DNA from: JAFECT01 sp964432415
GTDB lineage: Bacteria > Pseudomonadota > Alphaproteobacteria > Caulobacterales > Caulobacteraceae
Assembly (NCBI GenBank): GCA_964432415.1
Contig: CAYSNW010000002.1
Coordinates: 62,001 to 126,000, forward strand
Length of the DNA: 64,000 nt
Reading direction: 5' to 3'
Both the position numbers and the translations under genes were made by a program. The notes below the pieces were generated by a model that saw only the letters and a program-made list of their open reading frames with translations, was not told where the DNA came from and searched no databases. Shown one piece after another: positions 37,991-46,529 of the stretch. The stretch's first letter is position 1; each line of letters opens with the position of its first letter.

Positions 37991-39268
37991 ATGGCCGCAG
38001 CGCCGCCCGTCATCGCCGAGCCCGCGTCCGACACGCCATCCGGCCCGGCCTCGCTGCAGGCCTACGTCTTCGCCCTGTTCTTCATCTTCGGCGGCATCAC
38101 CAGCCTGAACGACATCCTGATTCCCAAGCTCAAGGACCTGTTCGAGCTGGGCTACGCCCAGGTGATGCTGATCCAGTCGGCCTTCTTCATCGCCTACCTC
38201 CTGGTGTCCCTGCCCGGCGCCTGGCTGGTCCAGAAGATCGGCTACATGCGCGGCGCCGTGGTCGGCCTCGCCCTGATGTCGGGCGGCTGCCTGCTGTTCA
38301 TTCCCGCCTCGCTCTCGGGCCAGTACGTCACCTTCCTGGGGGCGCTGTTCGTACTGGCCGCCGGCATCACGGTGGTCCAGGTGGTGGCCAACCCGCTGAT
38401 CTCCATGCTGGGAAAGCCGCGCACCGCCCACAGCCGCCTGACCTTCGCCCAGGCCTTCAACTCCCTGGGCACGACGCTCTTCCCCTTCGTCGGCGCCAAG
38501 CTGATCCTTGGGCCGATCGCCAAGGTGAACGGCGCCGCCCTCACGGGCGTCGCGCTCGCCGCCTACCGGGCCAGCGAAACCCACATCATCACCCTGGCCT
38601 ATATGGGAATCGCCGCGGCCCTGGCGGTGGTCACCGTCGTGGTCTGGCTCAACCGCAGGAAACTGACCGAGCCCAAGGCCGAGGCGCCGAACGTCCTGCG
38701 CGCGTTCGGCCTTCTGAAGCAGCCGCGCTTCGCCTTCGGGACGGCGTCGATCTTCGTCTACGTCGGGGCCGAGGTCGCGGTCGCGAGCCTGTTGACCAAC
38801 TATCTGATGCAGTCCGACACCCTGGCCCTCGCCGCCCGCCGCGCCGGCGAGATGCTGATCTTCTACTGGGGCGGCGCCATGATCGGCCGCTTCATCGGCG
38901 CGGCCGTGCTGAGGGTCGTCTCTCCGGCGGTGGTCCTGACCGCCGTGGCCTTCGGCGCGATCGCCATGCTGGGTCTGTCGGGCTCCACCATCGGCGCGGT
39001 CTCGGGCTACGCCCTCATCGCCGTGGGCCTGTTCAACGCCATCATGTTCCCCACCATCTTCACCCTGGCCAGCGAGGGCCTGGGCAAGCGCGCGGCGGAG
39101 GGCTCCGGCATCATCTGCGTGGCCATCGTCGGCGGGGCGGTGGTGCCCTACCTGACCGGCGTCGCCGCCGACGCCTCCACCCTGCGCATGGCCCTGATCG
39201 TGCCGGCGGTCTGCTACCTGGCCATCGCCGCCTTCGGCCTGTTCTGCCGGCGCGCAAAACCCGCCTGA
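37991..39268 (+). CDS. Sugar MFS transporter (FucP/GluP-like)
   Basis: 425 residues, about 12 transmembrane segments. Signatures of the fucose/glucose-galactose:H+ symporter group: FFIFGGITSLNDILIPKLKDLFELGYAQVMLIQSAFFIAY, SLPGAWLVQKIGYMRG, and VVANPLISMLG in helix 4, and NAIMFPTIFTLASEGLG near the C-terminal bundle. FucP in E. coli and GluP in Brucella are examples. The sugar is not predictable. An 11-bp-spaced operator array (39287-39319) lies just after its stop and belongs to the next gene. Confidence 0.9.
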   Translation: MAAAPPVIAEPASDTPSGPASLQAYVFALFFIFGGITSLNDILIPKLKDLFELGYAQVMLIQSAFFIAYLLVSLPGAWLVQKIGYMRGAVVGLALMSGGCLLFIPASLSGQYVTFLGALFVLAAGITVVQVVANPLISMLGKPRTAHSRLTFAQAFNSLGTTLFPFVGAKLILGPIAKVNGAALTGVALAAYRASETHIITLAYMGIAAALAVVTVVVWLNRRKLTEPKAEAPNVLRAFGLLKQPRFAFGTASIFVYVGAEVAVASLLTNYLMQSDTLALAARRAGEMLIFYWGGAMIGRFIGAAVLRVVSPAVVLTAVAFGAIAMLGLSGSTIGAVSGYALIAVGLFNAIMFPTIFTLASEGLGKRAAEGSGIICVAIVGGAVVPYLTGVAADASTLRMALIVPAVCYLAIAAFGLFCRRAKPA

Positions 39269-39286
39269 GCACCGGCTGAAGCCGAA

Positions 39287-39319
39287 TTCAGGAAGGATTA
39301 AGGTCCCTTTCAGCCGCGC
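39287..39319 (+). promoter_or_regulatory. 11-bp direct-repeat array, site 1
   Basis: Three tandem 11-mers beginning TTCAG, TTAAG and TTCAG. They are 70 bp upstream of binding-protein gene 1. Pattern shared with five other promoters of the locus; likely binding site of the response regulator at 46530 (inference). Confidence 0.6.
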
Positions 39320-39389
39320 GGCATCCCTATGCTCCGACGCAGACCCGCCGAAGAGCGTGGGCGCCGCGACCGTCCCGGGAGGACCTTGC

Positions 39390-40526
39390 ATGAGACGTCT
39401 CGCCATCCTTGCCCTCGGGCTGTCCCTGACGGCGGGCCCCGCCCTGGCCCAAAGCGCGAGCATGGCCGACTGGGTCCGCCCGCCGGTCGCCCCCTCGAAA
39501 CCGCAGAGCGACGCGGAAAAGGAGCTGGGCAAGACTCAGGGGCGCGCCCTGCCGGCGCTCGAGGTGCTGCAGCCTTCCCTGGACCTGGCGTTGCCGGCCT
39601 ATGTCCCGCTGAAGAACCGCAAGGCGCTGAAGGGCCACTACAAGGCCGCCGCCTCCGACGTCCTGCCCGGCCAGGCCAAGCTGTGGGTCAAGGCGTTCGA
39701 GGCGATGTATCCGAACGTCCATATCGAGGTGACGCCGCCCTACGCCGGCTCGCTCGGCGCCAAGGAACTGGTCAAGCAGAACCTCGACTTCGTCTTCGTC
39801 TCGCGCGAGCTGAAGCCCGACGACATCACCGATTTCCGGGCCAAGTTCGGCTATGATCCGCTGAGCGTCCCGATCATGGGCGGCACCTTCCGCGACTTCG
39901 GCTTCCTCGACGCGGTGGGCTTCGTGGTCAACCGCGACAACCCCATCGACCAGCTCAGCTTCCAGCAGCTCGACGCGATCCTGTCGACCACCCATGCCCG
40001 CGGCGGGGCGGCCATCACGACCTGGGGCCAGCTAGGCCTGACCGGCGAGTGGGCCGACAAGCCGATCCACGTCTACGCCATCAAGCCGTGGAACGGCTTC
40101 GAGGAGTTCGTGCGCCAGCGGGTGCTCAGCTCGGACGGCAAGCGCGGCGAGTGGCGCAAGGATCTGAACTTCTCCGAGACGGTGTTCCCGATCGCGGGAT
40201 CGGTGGCCAGGGACAGGTACGCGCTCGGCTACACCGGCTTCGCCTACGTCGACGCCCCGGTGAAGGTGATCGCCCTGCAGGCCGAAGCGGGCGGTCCGGT
40301 CGCGGCGCCGACCTACGAAGCGGTGGCGGGCGCGCAGTGGCCGCTGGCCCGGCTGGTCTTCTTCAACACCAACAAGAAGCCCGGCAAGCCGCTGGACCCG
40401 GCGGTGGAGGAGTTCCTCAAGTTCGTGCTCAGCCGCCAGGGCCAGGCCCTGGTGCTGAAGGAGGGCGTCTACCTGCCGCTCAGGGGCGGCCAGGCGAACG
40501 CGGCCCGCGCCATGCTGCGTCCCTGA
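39390..40526 (+). CDS. PstS-like periplasmic binding protein 1 of a tandem set
   Basis: 378 residues from the ATG at 39390 with signal MRRLAILALGLSLTAGPALA. PBP_like_2/PstS-type fold: AFEAMYPNVHIEVTPPYAGSLGAKELVKQ, FVFVSRELKPDDI, VGFVVNRDNPIDQLSFQQLDAIL, and the motif TTWGQLGLTGEWADKPIHVY shared by all four genes here. C terminus EFLKFVLSRQGQALVLKEGVYLPL. Such proteins bind phosphate or other oxyanions for ABC uptake, but no permease or ATPase genes are near. Own promoter with an 11-bp repeat array. Confidence 0.8.
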   Translation: MRRLAILALGLSLTAGPALAQSASMADWVRPPVAPSKPQSDAEKELGKTQGRALPALEVLQPSLDLALPAYVPLKNRKALKGHYKAAASDVLPGQAKLWVKAFEAMYPNVHIEVTPPYAGSLGAKELVKQNLDFVFVSRELKPDDITDFRAKFGYDPLSVPIMGGTFRDFGFLDAVGFVVNRDNPIDQLSFQQLDAILSTTHARGGAAITTWGQLGLTGEWADKPIHVYAIKPWNGFEEFVRQRVLSSDGKRGEWRKDLNFSETVFPIAGSVARDRYALGYTGFAYVDAPVKVIALQAEAGGPVAAPTYEAVAGAQWPLARLVFFNTNKKPGKPLDPAVEEFLKFVLSRQGQALVLKEGVYLPLRGGQANAARAMLRP

Positions 40527-40547
40527 ACATGCTCACCTGAAAGACAA

Positions 40548-40580
40548 TTCATCCGGCCTTCAGGGTGGCTTCAGCCCGCC
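40548..40580 (+). promoter_or_regulatory. 11-bp direct-repeat array, site 2
   Basis: Three tandem 11-mers beginning TTCAT, TTCAG and TTCAG, 40 bp upstream of binding-protein gene 2. Confidence 0.65.
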
Positions 40581-40620
40581 CGGCAAAATGGCCGCCAAGA
40601 CCAACAAGGACAACCAGGGA

Positions 40621-41706
40621 ATGAAACGCGCATCGAAGCTTCTCTCCGCCCGTACGGCCTTCGTGGCCGGCGCGGCCCTGGCCGCCCTCTCCGCGGCCGT
40701 GATCGCCGTGCCCCAGGCCCATGCCCTGAAGTACGCCGCGGTCGAGCATCACCTGAAGGTCGACCCCAAGATCGCGCCCTGGGTCCCCGGTCCCGTGGAC
40801 GTGCAGCCCGAGGAAGAGCTGAACGTGGTCGGCGCCGACGTCATGGACGAGATGACGCTGGGCTGGATCAAGCTGATGCGCAAAGCTTACCCGCGCCTGT
40901 CGGTGACGCTGGAGGCCCGCGCCTCCGGCTCCGGCGGCCAGGGCCTGACCGACGGCCGCAGCCACCTGGCCCCCGTCGGGCGTGAATTGCTGCCGGCCGA
41001 AGAGCAGGCTTTCGTCGCCAAGTATGGCTACCACCCGACCGCCATCAAGGTCGCCACCGGCAGCGTCGGTTCGCTGGGCAAGACCGCTTCCTCGATCATC
41101 ATGGTCGACAAGGACAACCCGATCTCGTGCATGAGCCTGGATCAGCTGGACGGCCTGTACTCGACCACCAACAAGCGCGGCCACGCGCCGGTGCGCACCT
41201 GGGGTGACGTCGGCGCCACGGGCCCCTGGGCCCAGCGGCCCATCCACCTCTATGGCCTGAAGTCCCCCAACGGCATCGAGTGGTTCTTCAAGATCCAGGT
41301 CATGCAGATGGGCGAGTACAGGAACGACATCCAGTTCGTGAAGGGCCGCGGCTTCACCCACGCCTTCAACGTCGCAGCCGAAGACATGGAGACCCACCCG
41401 GGCGGCCTGACCTATGCGCTGCTGGCCAATGTGCGGCCCAACACCAAGGTCCTGTCCCTGTCCGAACACGACGGCGGGCCCTGCTATGCGCCGACGCTCG
41501 CCAACGTCTACAGCCACAAATATCCGCTGAGCCGCTACGTCTACATCTACATCAACCGCGCGCCCGGCAAGCCGATCGAACCCAAGATCAAGGAATTCCT
41601 CAAGCTGGTGTTGAGCCGCCAGGGCCAGGAAGAAGTCGCCAAGGAAGGCGTCTATATTCCGCTGCAGGCCTCCGTGGTGGCCGAGGAACTGAAGAAGCTC
41701 GATTGA
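40621..41706 (+). CDS. PstS-like periplasmic binding protein 2
   Basis: 361 residues from the ATG at 40621 (after CAACCAGGGA). Signal segment FVAGAALAALSAAVIAVPQAHA. Mature motifs: LNVVGADVMDEMTLGWIKLMRKAYPRLSVTLEARASGSGG, LAPVGRELLPAEEQAF, SIIMVDKDNPISCMSLDQLDGLYS, and RTWGDVGATGPWAQRPIHLY. The Ser-Gly-Ser-Gly-Gly segment resembles the phosphate-binding loop of PstS more than the others do. Contains two cysteines in the mature protein. Second gene of the set, with its own operator array, followed directly by gene 3. Confidence 0.82.
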   Translation: MKRASKLLSARTAFVAGAALAALSAAVIAVPQAHALKYAAVEHHLKVDPKIAPWVPGPVDVQPEEELNVVGADVMDEMTLGWIKLMRKAYPRLSVTLEARASGSGGQGLTDGRSHLAPVGRELLPAEEQAFVAKYGYHPTAIKVATGSVGSLGKTASSIIMVDKDNPISCMSLDQLDGLYSTTNKRGHAPVRTWGDVGATGPWAQRPIHLYGLKSPNGIEWFFKIQVMQMGEYRNDIQFVKGRGFTHAFNVAAEDMETHPGGLTYALLANVRPNTKVLSLSEHDGGPCYAPTLANVYSHKYPLSRYVYIYINRAPGKPIEPKIKEFLKLVLSRQGQEEVAKEGVYIPLQASVVAEELKKLD

Positions 41707-41711
41707 CCCCA

Positions 41712-42758
41712 GTGCCAAGGCCGTCCCTCCCCGGCCTGTTCGCGGCCGTCGTTCTCGCCCTTGCGGCGGGAGCGGCGGCCGTCGCCTTCCCGGCCGACCG
41801 GCGTCTGCCCGATTACCGGCCTACGGCTGACATCCGCGGTGAGGTCGCCTGCGCGGGCGGCGACACCATGCTTCGGCTGGTCGAGCAGTGGGCCGCGGAC
41901 CTGAAGCCGCTGCAGCCGGATCTCAGGATCAGCGCCGATCGCAAGGCCAAGCTCGCCGCCGACGGCTTCCAGGAACTGCTCGACGGCCGGGCCAACTGCG
42001 TCACCTTCGTGCGCGAGCCGTTCGAGAGCGAGCTCAAGGCCTTCCGCGCCCGCTTCGGCCATGAGCCGACCCTGGTCCCCGTCGCCGGCGGCAGCTTCGC
42101 CACCCGCGGCGGCACCCATGCGGTGGCCATCTACGTCAATGAAAAGAACCCGCTGGCGCACCTCAGCCTGGCCCAACTCGACCGCGTCTTCTCCGACCAT
42201 CCGCGCCACGGAGGAGCGCCGATCCGCCGCTGGGGTCAGCTCGGCCTGACCGGCGCCTGGAGGGACCGCCCGATCCACGCCTTCGGCATGCTCAAGGCGC
42301 GCGCCACCGGCAATCCGCCGGGCCTGGTCAACTTCCTGCAGCAGCGGATGCTGCTGGGCGGCCGGTTCCGCGCCGACCTGATCGAACAGGTCGACCGGCC
42401 GGGAGAGCAGTCGCTGGAGGCCATCGTGCGCCAGGTCGCCGCCGATCCGGACGCCATCGGCTTCAGCGGCTTCGGCTATATCAAACCCGGCGTTCGCGCC
42501 GTGCCACTGGGAGAGACCCCCGGGGGGGCCTGGGTGGCCGGCAGCCCCGCAAGCGTCGCCACCCGCCGCTATCCTCTGAGCCGCCGCATCTACATCCTGA
42601 TCGACCGGGAGCCCGGCCGGCCGGTCGCGCCCGCCACCGCCGCCTTCCTGCGCTACGTGCTGAGCCGCGAAGGCCAGGCGGCCATCGCCGCCGACCCCGA
42701 GGGCTTCCTGCCCCTGTCCGCGGCGGACACCGAGGCCTCGCTGCGGATGCTCCGATGA
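41712..42758 (+). CDS. PstS-like periplasmic binding protein 3
   Basis: 348 residues from GTG 41712; TTG 41703, overlapping the previous stop, is the other candidate. Signal/anchor LFAAVVLALAAGAAAVAFPA. Motifs in the set's order: LQPDLRISADRKAKLAADGFQEL, NCVTFVREPFESELKAFRARFG, AVAIYVNEKNPLAHLSLAQLDRVFS, RRWGQLGLTGAWRDRPIHAFG, and AFLRYVLSREGQAAIAADPEGFLPL. Diverged from gene 1 and 2 in the region that should contact the ligand, so ligands may differ. Overlaps gene 4 by 4 nt. Confidence 0.78.
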   Translation: MPRPSLPGLFAAVVLALAAGAAAVAFPADRRLPDYRPTADIRGEVACAGGDTMLRLVEQWAADLKPLQPDLRISADRKAKLAADGFQELLDGRANCVTFVREPFESELKAFRARFGHEPTLVPVAGGSFATRGGTHAVAIYVNEKNPLAHLSLAQLDRVFSDHPRHGGAPIRRWGQLGLTGAWRDRPIHAFGMLKARATGNPPGLVNFLQQRMLLGGRFRADLIEQVDRPGEQSLEAIVRQVAADPDAIGFSGFGYIKPGVRAVPLGETPGGAWVAGSPASVATRRYPLSRRIYILIDREPGRPVAPATAAFLRYVLSREGQAAIAADPEGFLPLSAADTEASLRMLR

Positions 42759-43738
42759 AGCGCGCCCTCTTAGCCCTGGCGCTGCTCGCCGCCGTGCCGG
42801 CGCCCGTCCTGGCCGCGGCCTGCGAACCCTGGCGGCCCCAGACCCTGACCCTTCCCACCCACGCCGGATGGCTCACCGCCGATGGTCGCGTGAGGGTCGT
42901 CGGCTACAACGACATGCAGGGGATGCTGGAGCGGCTGGACGCCCTGTTCACCCGGGCCCATCCTGCCATCCGGTTCGATCTGGTCCTGAAGGGCACCCGC
43001 ACCGGACCGCCGGCCCTGATCGATGGCAGCTCGGCCTTCGCCCCCATGGGCGCGGATATGAGCGAGCCGGATCTTGCGGCTCTGCGCAACGCCACGGGCT
43101 TTGCGCCCGTGCGCATAGCCATCGCCCACGACTCCCTCGATCCGAAGGCCTTGTCCGGCCCGTTGGGCGTCGTCGTGCATCCGGACAATCCGCTGAGCCG
43201 CCTCGGTCTCGACCAGGCCGCGCGCCTGTTTTCCGGCGGGCCGCACACCTGGGGCGAACTGGGGCTCACCGGCCGCTGGCGCGACGCGCCGGTGCATCTG
43301 GTCGGCCTGAAGCCAGAGACCGCCATGGGCGGCGAGTTCCACCAGCGGGTCCTGGGCGTGGCCGCCTTTTCCGGAAGCATGACCGCCTTCCCGCAGTCGC
43401 GCGACGTCGTGGCCGCCGTCGCCGCCGATCCCTTGGCCATCGGCTTCGCTGGGGTCAATCGCGAGGGCGAGGTGAAGGTCCTGGCCCTGGCGCCCAGGCG
43501 CAGCGTCAGGGCGGTCGGCCTGACGCGCGAAAACGTCCACGCCGGCCTCTATCCCCTGGACCGCCAGCTCCTGATCTATGCGCCGCGTGACCGTTCGGGC
43601 CGGCTCGAGCCGGTCACGGCCGAGTACCTGCGCCTCGCGCTGTCCTGCGAGGGCCAGGCGGCGATCGCGGCCGACCCCCTGGGTTACATTCCCCTCAACG
43701 CCCGCGAAGCGCGCGCGGAACGCAAAGCTCTGCGCTGA
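42755..43738 (+). CDS. PstS-like periplasmic binding protein 4
   Basis: 327 residues, ATGA overlap with gene 3. Signal MKRALLALALLAAVPAPVLA. Motifs: RVRVVGYNDMQGMLERLDALF, LKGTRTGPPALIDGSSAFAPMGADMSEPDLAALR, GVVVHPDNPLSRLGLDQAARLFSGG, TWGELGLTGRWRDAPVHLVG, and EYLRLALSCEGQAAIAADPLGYIPL. The shortest member of the set. Probably secreted with gene 3 as one transcript. Followed by a GGGCCGCGGA hairpin that separates it from the convergent 2-HCT transporter gene. Confidence 0.78.
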   Translation: MKRALLALALLAAVPAPVLAAACEPWRPQTLTLPTHAGWLTADGRVRVVGYNDMQGMLERLDALFTRAHPAIRFDLVLKGTRTGPPALIDGSSAFAPMGADMSEPDLAALRNATGFAPVRIAIAHDSLDPKALSGPLGVVVHPDNPLSRLGLDQAARLFSGGPHTWGELGLTGRWRDAPVHLVGLKPETAMGGEFHQRVLGVAAFSGSMTAFPQSRDVVAAVAADPLAIGFAGVNREGEVKVLALAPRRSVRAVGLTRENVHAGLYPLDRQLLIYAPRDRSGRLEPVTAEYLRLALSCEGQAAIAADPLGYIPLNAREARAERKALR

Positions 43739-43746
43739 ACGAAGAA

Positions 43747-43774
43747 GGGCCGCGGAAGTCGCCCTCCGCGGCCC
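43747..43774. terminator. Hairpin between convergent genes, likely bidirectional terminator
   Basis: GGGCCGCGGA (8-nt loop) TCCGCGGCCC, 10-bp perfect stem. On the minus strand it is followed by CTTCTTCGTT, a weak T tract, so it fits best as the end of the 2-HCT gene. Confidence 0.55.
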
Positions 43775-43812
43775 AGGTCCGAACGTGACTGTGGGGAGGA
43801 CGTCCGGAACCT

Positions 43813-45171
43813 CTAGCTCACCCCGTACTTGGCGAAGGCCGCCAGGGCGGCGACGACGGTGAGGGCGCCGCCGATGCGGGTGGCGATCTGGGCGAAGGGC
43901 ATCAGCTGCATGCGGTTGGCGGCAGACAGGATGGCCACGTCGCCCGTGCCCCCCTGGCCCGAGTGGCAGGCGTTCACGATGGCCACGTCGATCGGGTACA
44001 TCTTGAGGAAGCGCGCCACGAAGAAGCCGGTGCCCATCATGGCGGTGACCGTGGCCACGATGGTGATGATGGTCGGCGCGTTGAAGGCCTGGATCAGCTT
44101 GTCCCAGGGCGTTAGGGCCACGCCGATGGCGAACAGCAGCGGGTAGGTCACGCAGGTCGTGAAGAAGCGGTAGACGCTGTAGGCGCCGTTCTCCAGCGTG
44201 GGCGGGATGAAGCGTCCGAGCTTCAGCAGCACGGCGATGAACAGCATGGTCACCGGCCCCGGCCAGTTCAGCAGCTTTTGGGCGAGCGCGCCGACCAGGA
44301 ACAGGGTCACGGTCAAGACCGCGGCGCCGCCCACCGTGGCCGGATCGACCAGGGCGCGCACCGGCGTCGAGGCCTTGGAGAAGTCGAAGTCGTCGTGCTC
44401 GTCGATCTGCAGACGGCCCTCGCCGGTCAGGTGCGGCAGGCGCTTGCCCACCAGGTTCAGGATGCCCGCGAACAGGATGGCGGTGAGGCTGCCCAGCATC
44501 ACCGAGGGCAGGATCTCGGCGAAGATCTCGCCCTGCGGATGGTGCGAAAACAGGGCGTAGCCGGTGGAGAGCGGGATGGCTCCCTCGCCGACGCCGCCGG
44601 CCATGATCGGAACCACGATCTTGAAGATGGTGTGCTGGGCGCCCAAGCCCAGCGCCATGCCCACCCCGGTGCCCACCAGGCCGGCGACCACGGTGCCGAG
44701 CGCCAGCGGAATGAAGATCTTCAAAAAGCCCTGGATCAGGACGCGGCGGTCCATGCCCAGGATCGAGCCCACGATGATCGCGGAGATGAACAGGTAAAGG
44801 AAGTTGGACGACTTGGTGAAGGAGACGATCGAGTCCTTCAGGGGATCGGGAATCAGGTGGGCGAAGACCAGGTAGGACGGGATGAAGGTGGCGAAGATCG
44901 CCGCCAGCCCGATCTGGTTCAGGAACGGAATACGCTTGCCGATCTCCGCGCAGGCGAAGCCGCCCGCGGCCAGCACCGCCATGTTCATCAGGATGTCCTT
45001 GGGGACCTCCTTGGACTGGACGAACGCCCAGGTCAGGACAGCGATCAGGACGAACACTGGCAGCGGAATGATGCCGATGCGGATGTCCATCAGCTTCCAC
45101 CACATGGCGATCGGCCATATGGGCTTGTCTTCGGGGGCGGTGGGCGGCGTTTGAACCGTCGTGTCGGTCAT
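43813..45171 (-). CDS. 2-hydroxycarboxylate transporter family (2-HCT) carrier
   Basis: 452 residues, polytopic. The family signatures are present in both re-entrant loops: PIMAGGVGEGAIPLSTGYALF (GGxG motif, about residue 200) and VNACHSGQGGTGDVAILSAANRMQLMPFAQIATRIGGAL (second GGTGD motif and the Arg in the last helix). 2-HCT members (CitS, CimH, MaeN) carry citrate, malate or lactate with Na+ or H+. Citrate can chelate ferric iron, which could tie it to the receptors nearby, but this is speculative. No operator array is seen upstream. Confidence 0.92.
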   Translation of the reverse strand: MTDTTVQTPPTAPEDKPIWPIAMWWKLMDIRIGIIPLPVFVLIAVLTWAFVQSKEVPKDILMNMAVLAAGGFACAEIGKRIPFLNQIGLAAIFATFIPSYLVFAHLIPDPLKDSIVSFTKSSNFLYLFISAIIVGSILGMDRRVLIQGFLKIFIPLALGTVVAGLVGTGVGMALGLGAQHTIFKIVVPIMAGGVGEGAIPLSTGYALFSHHPQGEIFAEILPSVMLGSLTAILFAGILNLVGKRLPHLTGEGRLQIDEHDDFDFSKASTPVRALVDPATVGGAAVLTVTLFLVGALAQKLLNWPGPVTMLFIAVLLKLGRFIPPTLENGAYSVYRFFTTCVTYPLLFAIGVALTPWDKLIQAFNAPTIITIVATVTAMMGTGFFVARFLKMYPIDVAIVNACHSGQGGTGDVAILSAANRMQLMPFAQIATRIGGALTVVAALAAFAKYGVS

Positions 45172-45272
45172 CTTGGTTCCCTCCCGGGGACCGGCCCTTG
45201 GAGCCGGATGTTTGCTCTAGTCCCGCCCACGCTCGCCGCTGCGGCGGCGCGGGTCTCTTATCAGTCGCCGGC

Positions 45273-46328
45273 TCAGTCGGCCGAGTAGGTCAGCAGCGTC
45301 ATGGTGTCGTCGAAGAATCGGTTCGGATAGAACGGGGCCGCACGGCGGTTCACTGGCTTGGCCGGATCGACCATGCCCTCGGCGGTCATGGTGAAGATGC
45401 GCTTGGTCTTGGGGTCGAAGGCCATGGTGCGTGCGATCGGACGCGTCGTCACCGCCTGAACCAGCTTGTAGGCGTCGGGCCCCTGCTGCTCGAAGATCAC
45501 GATATTTCCGTCCACGCCGTTGGAGGTGAACACGCGCTTGCCTTCGGGATCATAGACCACCCCGTCGTTGCCGCGCCCGATCTCGAAGGTCCCGACCACC
45601 TTGCCGTTGGACGCGTCCATCACCGCCAGCACTGGCTTTTCGCCCTTGCAGCCGATGAACAGCCGCCCCGAGGCGCGGTCCATGGCCAGGCCCGTGGGCA
45701 TGTCGCAGCCGGGAATGGCGTATTCGGCGGTCTGCTTGTGGCTGCGAGCGTCGACCTTGGCGATCCTGGTCTTGTCACGCTCATTGACCCAGATCGAGCC
45801 CTGGCCGTCGGCCACGACGCCCTCCAACTCCTCCGCCTCCATGTGAACGCGCGCGGTGATGGCTGAGGTCTTGGCGTCGACGAAGACCAGTTCCTGGGTG
45901 TCGCCGAGGGTGAAGGCCAACTGATGGGTCACCGGCTCGTAGAAGGCCGCGTCCGCCGCCTCGCCGAGCTTGACCCGGTCAAGGGTCTTCAGGCTGGAAA
46001 GCTCGAAGACGGTGGTGGTGCCGTCGCCGTTGGTGGTGTAGCCGCGGTCGAAATCGGGAACCAGGGTCGCCATGTTGGCGCCTTCCGATCGCTCGACCTT
46101 GCCCACCACCTTGCCGGTCGCCGCATCGACGATGGTCACACCCTGGGCGCGGCGCCCCAGGAACAGGTAGCCGCGCGCGGCGTCGAAGCTCAGATAGTCC
46201 CAGCTCGGCGCAGCACCCTTGAGCGGCGTCACCGACTGCAGGTGATAGGGCGCGGCCTTCGCGGCGCCGACGGAGAGGGCCAGGACGGCGCCGGCCAGGG
46301 CCAGGCTGGAAACCTTGAGATTGCGCAC
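45273..46328 (-). CDS. Secreted YVTN-type beta-propeller protein 1
   Basis: 351 residues from the GTG at 46328, with AAGGAACTTCCGC as ribosome site; the ATG-like extension upstream has no signal function. Signal peptide SSLALAGAVLALSVGAAKA. Blades repeat YVTN-like motifs: YLFLGRRAQGVTIVDAATGKVVGKVE, GSIWVNERDKTRIAKVDARS, RLFIGCKGEKPVLAVMDASNGKVVGTFEIG, and KRVFTSNGVDGNIVIFEQQG. YVTN propellers act as binding scaffolds; no catalytic site seen. A paralogue lies at 55806. Divergent from the response regulator, with an operator array oriented toward this gene. Confidence 0.8.
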   Translation of the reverse strand: MRNLKVSSLALAGAVLALSVGAAKAAPYHLQSVTPLKGAAPSWDYLSFDAARGYLFLGRRAQGVTIVDAATGKVVGKVERSEGANMATLVPDFDRGYTTNGDGTTTVFELSSLKTLDRVKLGEAADAAFYEPVTHQLAFTLGDTQELVFVDAKTSAITARVHMEAEELEGVVADGQGSIWVNERDKTRIAKVDARSHKQTAEYAIPGCDMPTGLAMDRASGRLFIGCKGEKPVLAVMDASNGKVVGTFEIGRGNDGVVYDPEGKRVFTSNGVDGNIVIFEQQGPDAYKLVQAVTTRPIARTMAFDPKTKRIFTMTAEGMVDPAKPVNRRAAPFYPNRFFDDTMTLLTYSAD

Positions 46329-46422
46329 GCGGAAGTTCCTTTCGGAGAGACGGAACAGGGAGACCACACGTCGGCGCTTCTCAGCCGCGCGTGATCGCCC
46401 TAGGTTGGCGTGACGCTAGGCG

Positions 46423-46455
46423 CCCAACCTGAAACGACACTAACACCCGCCTGAA
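46423..46455 (-). promoter_or_regulatory. 11-bp direct-repeat array, site 3
   Basis: On the minus strand three tandem 11-mers begin TTCAG, GTTAG and TTCAG. It is 94 bp upstream of the YVTN gene and 74 bp from the response-regulator start, so it may serve both. Confidence 0.6.
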
Positions 46456-46529
46456 AGAGCATTCAGCTTGCCGCTCGACCGCCGCAGAGGCCCTTCCCGG
46501 GTCACCGCCCGCCGCACGAGGTCCCCCCG

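Noticed and set aside
42770..45118. 782-codon open frame on the minus strand across binding-protein gene 4 and the 2-HCT gene
   Set aside because: It overlaps two well-supported genes in other frames and its translation is low-complexity Arg/Gly/His.
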